A stretch of 9,353 bases of DNA, taken from NCBI GenBank assembly GCA_019454915.1, contig JACFNM010000155.1, positions 1-9,353 of the forward strand, given 5' to 3'. The notes below the pieces were generated by a model. It was not told the origin of the DNA and made no database searches. It worked only from the letters and a program-made list of their open reading frames with translations. Origin of the DNA: Chitinophagaceae bacterium (GTDB taxonomy: Bacteria > Bacteroidota > Bacteroidia > Chitinophagales > Chitinophagaceae). The position numbers and the translations under genes are program-made. This document shows positions 5,381 through 9,353 of this stretch, piece by piece (within the stretch, counting starts at the first letter, position 1; every line of letters begins with the position of its first letter).

Positions 5381-7819
5381 ATGCGTTTATCCTTTTTACT
5401 CACGCCGGCGCTTGTTGCGATTCTGTCTCTGGCAGGCATCGAGTCAATCGCTCAAAAAAAACAAAAAGCGGGATATTCCGTCAAGGGAAAGATTCTCGAC
5501 GCAACGGCTAATCAACCGGTGGCATACGCTACTATCACCGTATTACAACAGGATAGTGCTATAACCACCACTTATTCGAATGAAGAAGGTCTCTTCACGG
5601 TAGAGCTGGAGGCATTTGGTAGTTACCGGATAGAAATTACTTCGGTAGGCTATGAAATCCGGACTTTTGATGCTATCGTTCAGGAAAACAATGCCGTTAC
5701 GGTTCTAGAAAATATATTGCTTGTAAAATCTGCGAAAAGCCTTGAGGAGATCTCCGTTATCGGCAGGAGAAAGTTGATTGACCTGCGACCGGGTATGTTG
5801 ATATACAATGCTGAAAATGATTTGTCGCTGAAAGGAGGAACGGCTGCTGATGTGCTGAGAAAGGCTCCGGTGCTGAATGTGGACGCGCAAGGAAACGTAA
5901 GTATGCGTGGCAGTCGGAATCTGAAAATCTTAATCAACGGCAAGTATTCCGGTCAGGTGGCGCGCAATCCTGCTGACGCATTAAATATGATGCCGGCAAA
6001 CAATATCCGTTCCGTAGAAGTCATTACCACGCCGTCTGCCAAATATGACGCAGAAGGCGCGGCAGGAGTTATCAATATTATTACCAAAAAAGGCGGGCAG
6101 CAATTTAGCGGCGCGTTGGAATTGACCGCGAGCAATATGGAACAGGCGATCAATCCCCGGATTGGGGCTAATGGCGACAAATGGAACCTGAATATTCACG
6201 GACATGCCCACCGGCTTCGGTTTAAAGAAGCCTATCAGTCTTCGAGAACACAATACCAAAACAGCATTCCTGCCATGTTACTTAAGCAGGAGATGAACAA
6301 AGATAATTCAGCACCTCACGGAAACATGGATATGGCATTTACCTATACACCCGATTCTTCTTCAGAGGTGAGCGTAGGCGCGAATCTCTGGGTTGGAAAA
6401 TGGCCGGATAACTACGCCATGTTTACGTCATTCCAAGTTCTGAATGGGGGCCTTCCTCAGGAATATAACCAGTCAACTGCCGCGGCTAATCAATATATGG
6501 GTGCCGATCTCAATGTGGCCTTTAATAAGAAATTTCAGAAGCCCGGACACGAAGTCACGCTGTTAGCTCAGTTCTCTCCCAATAAAGCAAAATCTCCTTA
6601 CCGGATGGTGCAGTGGGATGAGCACCACAACAAGTTGTATTCAGAGAACAACGACAACCGGGATAATAACCGGGAATGGACTTTTCAGGCAGATTATCTC
6701 TATCCTTTTTCAGACAGAGGTGTATTCAGCTTAGAAAGCGGGTTAAAGATGATCCTTCGGAACGCTACTTCCCGCTATTACGTGACAGCTTCATCAGGAG
6801 ATAATGAACTTGCTCCGATACCGGATCGTTCGGATCTGTTTTCGTATAGTCAGCATGTGGGCGCTGCGTACAGCATGTTAAAGGCTAATCTTAAGAAAAA
6901 CTGGTATGCGGAAGCGGGTGTCCGGCTGGAACAAACTTTTTTTGACGGGAATATTCGTGATGCAGACACCCATTTCAAAAACGAATTCATCAATTTCATA
7001 CCTACAGCAACCATATCCAGGAAGGTGAATGATGACCAGACTTTTTCCCTGAGTTACACTGAACGGCTTACCCGTCCGTATATCTGGGATCTTAATCCTA
7101 ATAAGAAAACGAGTGACCCTAAAAATATTACTGTCGGGAATCCCGATCTTAAACCGGAGATAGCGCATCAGGCTGAATTCACCTATGGTTTTTATCCTAC
7201 TTCCAACTTCTTTTTGAACAGCGCCATCTTCTGGAAACAGACGAATAATGCCATGCTGACCTTCACTTCTACAGATGCAGCCGGAGTAGCGACTACCACC
7301 AAACAAAATTTAGCAGTATATAAAACCTACGGACTTAATCTTTCGGCAATGGCAACGATTAATCTGTGGTGGAGCGCTAACGGAAACATCAATATCGAAT
7401 ACCTCGACTTCAATAGCAACGCACTGGATATTCTGAACAGAGGTTGGGGAACCCACCTTAATCTCAATAGCACTTTCAAACTTCCATCTAACTATACGAT
7501 TCAGGCATTCGGAGAATACAATACCCGAAAAATCAAATTACAGGGTTATGAGACGTCCAGATATTTGTATAGTGTATCGGGGAAAAAAGAATTTCCGGCA
7601 AAAAAGATAGCGCTTACGCTCGCCCTGCTTAATCCGTTCTCCGGCTATTTACCACAGACTGAAGTCATACAGACCACAGACTTTTTTTATGAATTGAACA
7701 ACCGGTATTATAATCGTGCATTTAAGTTGACCTTAAACTGGGAGTTTGGCGGTATTACCAGACAACAAAAGAGCAGAAGAATACGTAACGAAGATGTAAA
7801 AGGTCTGCCGCGAGGATAG
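5381..7819 (+). CDS. Outer-membrane beta-barrel protein with carboxypeptidase-like domain and plug (OMP_b-brl_3 / TonB-receptor-like)
   Basis: The product is 812 aa from the ATG at 5381. A TTG at 5339 would add 14 residues, but the ATG gives a normal signal peptide (~1-24, ending ESIAQ). Residues ~31-116 are a carboxypeptidase regulatory-like domain (VKGKILDATANQPVAYATI ... NEEGLFTV ... VGYE). Residues ~120-240 are a plug, with GGTAADVLRKAPVLNVDAQG, MRGSRNLKILINGK and SVEVITTPSAKYDAEGAAGV. The rest is a large barrel, with LSYTERLTRPYIWDLNP and GNPDLKPE as strong family signatures. The end (FGGITRQQKSRRIRNEDVKG) is the basic tail common in this family rather than a terminal aromatic. Members take up or bind unknown ligands at the outer membrane. 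No SusD gene follows, so a polysaccharide-utilisation role is unlikely. It appears to stand alone. Confidence 0.9.
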   Translation: MRLSFLLTPALVAILSLAGIESIAQKKQKAGYSVKGKILDATANQPVAYATITVLQQDSAITTTYSNEEGLFTVELEAFGSYRIEITSVGYEIRTFDAIVQENNAVTVLENILLVKSAKSLEEISVIGRRKLIDLRPGMLIYNAENDLSLKGGTAADVLRKAPVLNVDAQGNVSMRGSRNLKILINGKYSGQVARNPADALNMMPANNIRSVEVITTPSAKYDAEGAAGVINIITKKGGQQFSGALELTASNMEQAINPRIGANGDKWNLNIHGHAHRLRFKEAYQSSRTQYQNSIPAMLLKQEMNKDNSAPHGNMDMAFTYTPDSSSEVSVGANLWVGKWPDNYAMFTSFQVLNGGLPQEYNQSTAAANQYMGADLNVAFNKKFQKPGHEVTLLAQFSPNKAKSPYRMVQWDEHHNKLYSENNDNRDNNREWTFQADYLYPFSDRGVFSLESGLKMILRNATSRYYVTASSGDNELAPIPDRSDLFSYSQHVGAAYSMLKANLKKNWYAEAGVRLEQTFFDGNIRDADTHFKNEFINFIPTATISRKVNDDQTFSLSYTERLTRPYIWDLNPNKKTSDPKNITVGNPDLKPEIAHQAEFTYGFYPTSNFFLNSAIFWKQTNNAMLTFTSTDAAGVATTTKQNLAVYKTYGLNLSAMATINLWWSANGNINIEYLDFNSNALDILNRGWGTHLNLNSTFKLPSNYTIQAFGEYNTRKIKLQGYETSRYLYSVSGKKEFPAKKIALTLALLNPFSGYLPQTEVIQTTDFFYELNNRYYNRAFKLTLNWEFGGITRQQKSRRIRNEDVKGLPRG

Positions 7820-8288
7820 TCTCCATATCGGTGGATGACGACAGCACGAGGCATGGAGTCAGATTAGCGGTTAATGAAACAATTCCGGGGAAAGGCGACC
7901 ATCGTCCGAGTAAATTTCCATTCTTCTCTAAGGAAGGCGCATCTGTAATATAAGTATAACAGGGAAGATACATTTCAAAGGGGCGAGAACCGGTGAGTTA
8001 CAACTACTTCATTAACTGTAAAAATAGAAGTGATTTTTTGCATTTTATCGTATGCCGGTCATGGGAAGTGCTTGCGGGGAGACACCAGCCACTAAAATAA
8101 ATCTCAATCTTTTGGTCTTTTACCGGGATGTTGTGCCGGGAATTCAACCCCGAAGCTCTATTTGTTTTTGTAGCAGGGTATAACCACAACAAAATTTTGG
8201 CGTGATATGAATAAACAACGCCGGGTTCATGTTGAAATGTCTGCTTAAGAAATAAGGCGATATAATTGATTTCCGCCAAAAAATTTAA
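7820..8288. other. Intergenic region between the barrel gene and cas6
   Basis: About 470 bp with no supported gene. Reverse-strand frames over 7755-7973 and 8004-8351 show no family features and the latter overlaps cas6. No repeated unit that could be a CRISPR repeat is visible and no tRNA-like fold was found. The right end holds the probable -33 element of the cas6 promoter. Confidence 0.5.
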
Positions 8289-8296
8289 TAATTTTA
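8266..8296 (+). promoter_or_regulatory. Candidate Bacteroidetes-type promoter for cas6-cas10
   Basis: TTG at 8266-8268 and TAATTTTA at 8289-8296 are 20 bp apart and match the TTG / TAnnTTTG pattern at all but the last base of the -7 box. Transcription would start near 8303, about 14 nt before the TTG start at 8317. If correct, the longer reading from the TTG at 8266 is not the protein start. Confidence 0.4.
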
Positions 8297-8316
8297 GATA
8301 TGTAAATCCAAAACCA

Positions 8317-9006
8317 TTGAAGCAATTAAGAACACTTCTTGTCACGTTCAATAATAGTATCGGGTCGGATCAGATTAGCGCCTTCCGCGGCGCTGTTGTC
8401 CGGAAAGTCGGAAAAGAGAACTTACTCTTTCATAATCATATCAATGAAGAACAATTGGCTTATCGTTACCCTTTAATCCAATACAAGCGGCTGTTCGATC
8501 AACCGGCTATCTTTTGTGTGGCGGCCGGTGTGGATGAAATTCACAGGCTTTTCGAAAAGAAAGACTGGACAATTCAACTGGCTGATCAGAAAATAAATCT
8601 CGAGGTAGATCGCCTTGATCTCAAGTCGAGCAAACTCAATGTATGGGATAAGCTCTTCCCCTACCGGATCAGCAACTGGCTCGCGCTCAATCATCATAAT
8701 TATCAGAAATATACCCAACTCAAGGGATTAAGAGAAAAGATTGCCTTTCTGGAACGCCTGCTCACGGGCAATATCCTGTCCTTTGCCAAGGGCGTTGACT
8801 GGCAAATTGAGAAACCCATCAAAGTAGAAATACAGGATTTGAAGGGACAGAAAATGGTAAAGTACAAGGGAACACCCCTGATGGCCTTCGATGTGGATTT
8901 TAACTGCAATGTGTACTTGCCCAATTATTTGGGTTTGGGTAAAAGTGCGAGTCATGGGTTTGGGGTGGTGAGACAATTTCGAACTAAGAAAAATGAAGAT
9001 GAATAA
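8317..9006 (+). CDS. cas6: CRISPR-associated endoribonuclease Cas6 (Cas6b-like, type III context)
   Basis: Cas6 cuts the CRISPR precursor transcript within its repeats to make crRNAs. From the TTG at 8317 the protein is 229 aa. An in-frame TTG at 8266 would add 17 residues that do not resemble the family start, whereas MKQLRTLLVTFNN does. Residues ~22-41 contain SAFRGAVVRKVGKENLLFHNH, and YRYPLIQYK and GVDEIHRLFE follow. These N-terminal motifs I associate with the Bacteroidetes Cas6b-type proteins. The C-terminal half ends with the glycine-rich loop GLGKSASHGFG (~206-216), the hallmark of Cas6 RAMP folds. His39 and His41 in LFHNH are candidates for the active site. The stop codon overlaps the start of cas10 by 14 nt (or 8 nt if cas10 starts at 8999), so the two are probably translationally coupled. 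Confidence 0.87.
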   Translation: MKQLRTLLVTFNNSIGSDQISAFRGAVVRKVGKENLLFHNHINEEQLAYRYPLIQYKRLFDQPAIFCVAAGVDEIHRLFEKKDWTIQLADQKINLEVDRLDLKSSKLNVWDKLFPYRISNWLALNHHNYQKYTQLKGLREKIAFLERLLTGNILSFAKGVDWQIEKPIKVEIQDLKGQKMVKYKGTPLMAFDVDFNCNVYLPNYLGLGKSASHGFGVVRQFRTKKNEDE

Positions 9007-9307
9007 TAACAGGGAAAAAATTTATCTGGCTGCTTTGCTGCATGATATTGGTAAGTTTTACCAAAGAGCAGATAGTAAACTACTTAAAGATTACACCGAG
9101 GAGCATCTGGAGAGGATGAAATCGTTGGTATGTCCGGAGAACGAATTTGGTGGTTTTGGCTACCAGCATGCCTGGTGGACTTACAAATTCTTGTTAGATC
9201 AAAAAGGAATCTTCGATCATATCAGAGAGAATGGAGAAGATATTTTTAAAGTAGAAATTAACTCCGAAACCAATCAGGATAATTTGGTCAATCTTGCTAT
9301 TTATTAA
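8993..9307 (+). pseudogene. cas10: Cas10/Csm1 N-terminal HD domain, truncated
   Basis: The 104-residue frame begins MKMNNNREKIYLAALLHDIGKFYQRA, the typical opening of type III Cas10/Csm1. His17-Asp18 is the HD pair of the single-stranded DNA nuclease domain, and GYQHAWWT (~57-64) supplies another HD-domain histidine. A second ATG at 8999 is possible. Cas10 proteins are usually about 700-900 aa. This one ends at NLAIY, where family members normally go on to a His-His-x-Pro segment and then the palm and cyclase domains. The TAA at 9305-9307 is followed by stops in all three forward frames, so the loss is not a simple frameshift. It is either a gene broken by an insertion or rearrangement, or one whose remainder lies beyond an element extending past the window. 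It overlaps cas6 by 14 nt in an operon-like order. Confidence 0.85.
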
Positions 9308-9353
9308 TAAGAGCATAAATTAAGTCTTATTTAACAAATTAGTTTTTTATTTT
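9305..9353. other. AT-rich non-coding DNA abutting the broken cas10; possible insertion end
   Basis: The 49 bp after the last cas10 sense codon are strongly AT-rich and closed in all forward frames within ~30 bp. AATAAGA (9306-9312) and TCTTATT (9325-9331) form a 7-bp inverted repeat, and an interrupted T-run (9343-9353) follows. This could be the end of an insertion sequence or a terminator of a neighbouring element. The window stops before any transposase could be seen. Confidence 0.4.

Noticed and set aside
5680..7306. Several reverse-strand frames inside the large barrel gene
   Set aside because: They are antisense shadows of a well-supported outer-membrane barrel gene and show no family features.
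8120..8160. tRNA-like T-arm on the reverse strand (GGGTTGAATTCCC)
   Set aside because: The loop does not match TTCRANY and no acceptor, D or anticodon arms can be drawn around it.
7820..8316. Possible CRISPR array next to cas6
   Set aside because: I found no unit of 24-40 bp repeated at regular spacing in this gap or elsewhere in the window.
8004..8351. Reverse-strand frame of 115 codons before cas6
   Set aside because: It overlaps the cas6 5' end, has no recognisable motif, signal or domain, and looks like a chance frame in non-coding DNA.

Overview
The window looks like a chromosomal accessory region from a Bacteroidetes bacterium, probably near Chitinophagaceae. The evidence is the type IX secretion (T9SS) C-terminal sorting domains, an OMP_b-brl_3-type outer-membrane barrel, Bacteroidetes-style lipoproteins, a lack of clear Shine-Dalgarno sites, and a Bacteroidetes-type Cas6 followed by the start of cas10. 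Family names come from reading the translations; no database search was possible.

Region 1 (1-5060) is a polymorphic-toxin locus arranged as cassettes. It opens inside an RHS protein whose conserved core runs to DPTGE (residues ~114-118). A glycine-rich linker and a C-terminal tip with an HExxHxxQ zinc-peptidase motif follow. A small lipoprotein gene, the likely immunity gene, starts 17 nt after it. Next comes a block of ~785 bp that is present twice (1714-2503 and 3423-4204). The block holds a palindromic repeat, a possible promoter, a gene for a 157-aa T9SS-sorted protein with one RHS-like YD motif, and two tandem hairpins. Between the copies sits a second, orphan toxin tip (again HExxHxxQ) with its own lipoprotein gene, again after a 17-nt gap. 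After the second copy there is only an 8-codon stub, then a predicted small outer-membrane barrel gene. Four copies of a 48-79 bp palindromic repeat mark the ends of the successive modules.

Region 2 (5061-8288) has a 278-bp gap without a gene, a large outer-membrane beta-barrel gene with a carboxypeptidase-like domain and a plug (5381-7819), and a ~470-bp gap without a convincing gene.

Region 3 (8289-9353) is the start of a type III CRISPR-Cas operon: cas6, then an overlapping cas10/csm1. The cas10 frame stops after 104 residues, inside the N-terminal HD domain. All three forward frames close within the next ~30 bp, so cas10 appears to be interrupted by non-coding DNA, perhaps the end of an insertion. 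No CRISPR array is visible.

The most interesting part is the toxin cassette array. Two different zincin-like tips, each with a lipoprotein partner, are separated by a near-identical block whose edge is the exact point where the orphan tip's open frame begins. This fits module exchange by recombination within the repeated block.
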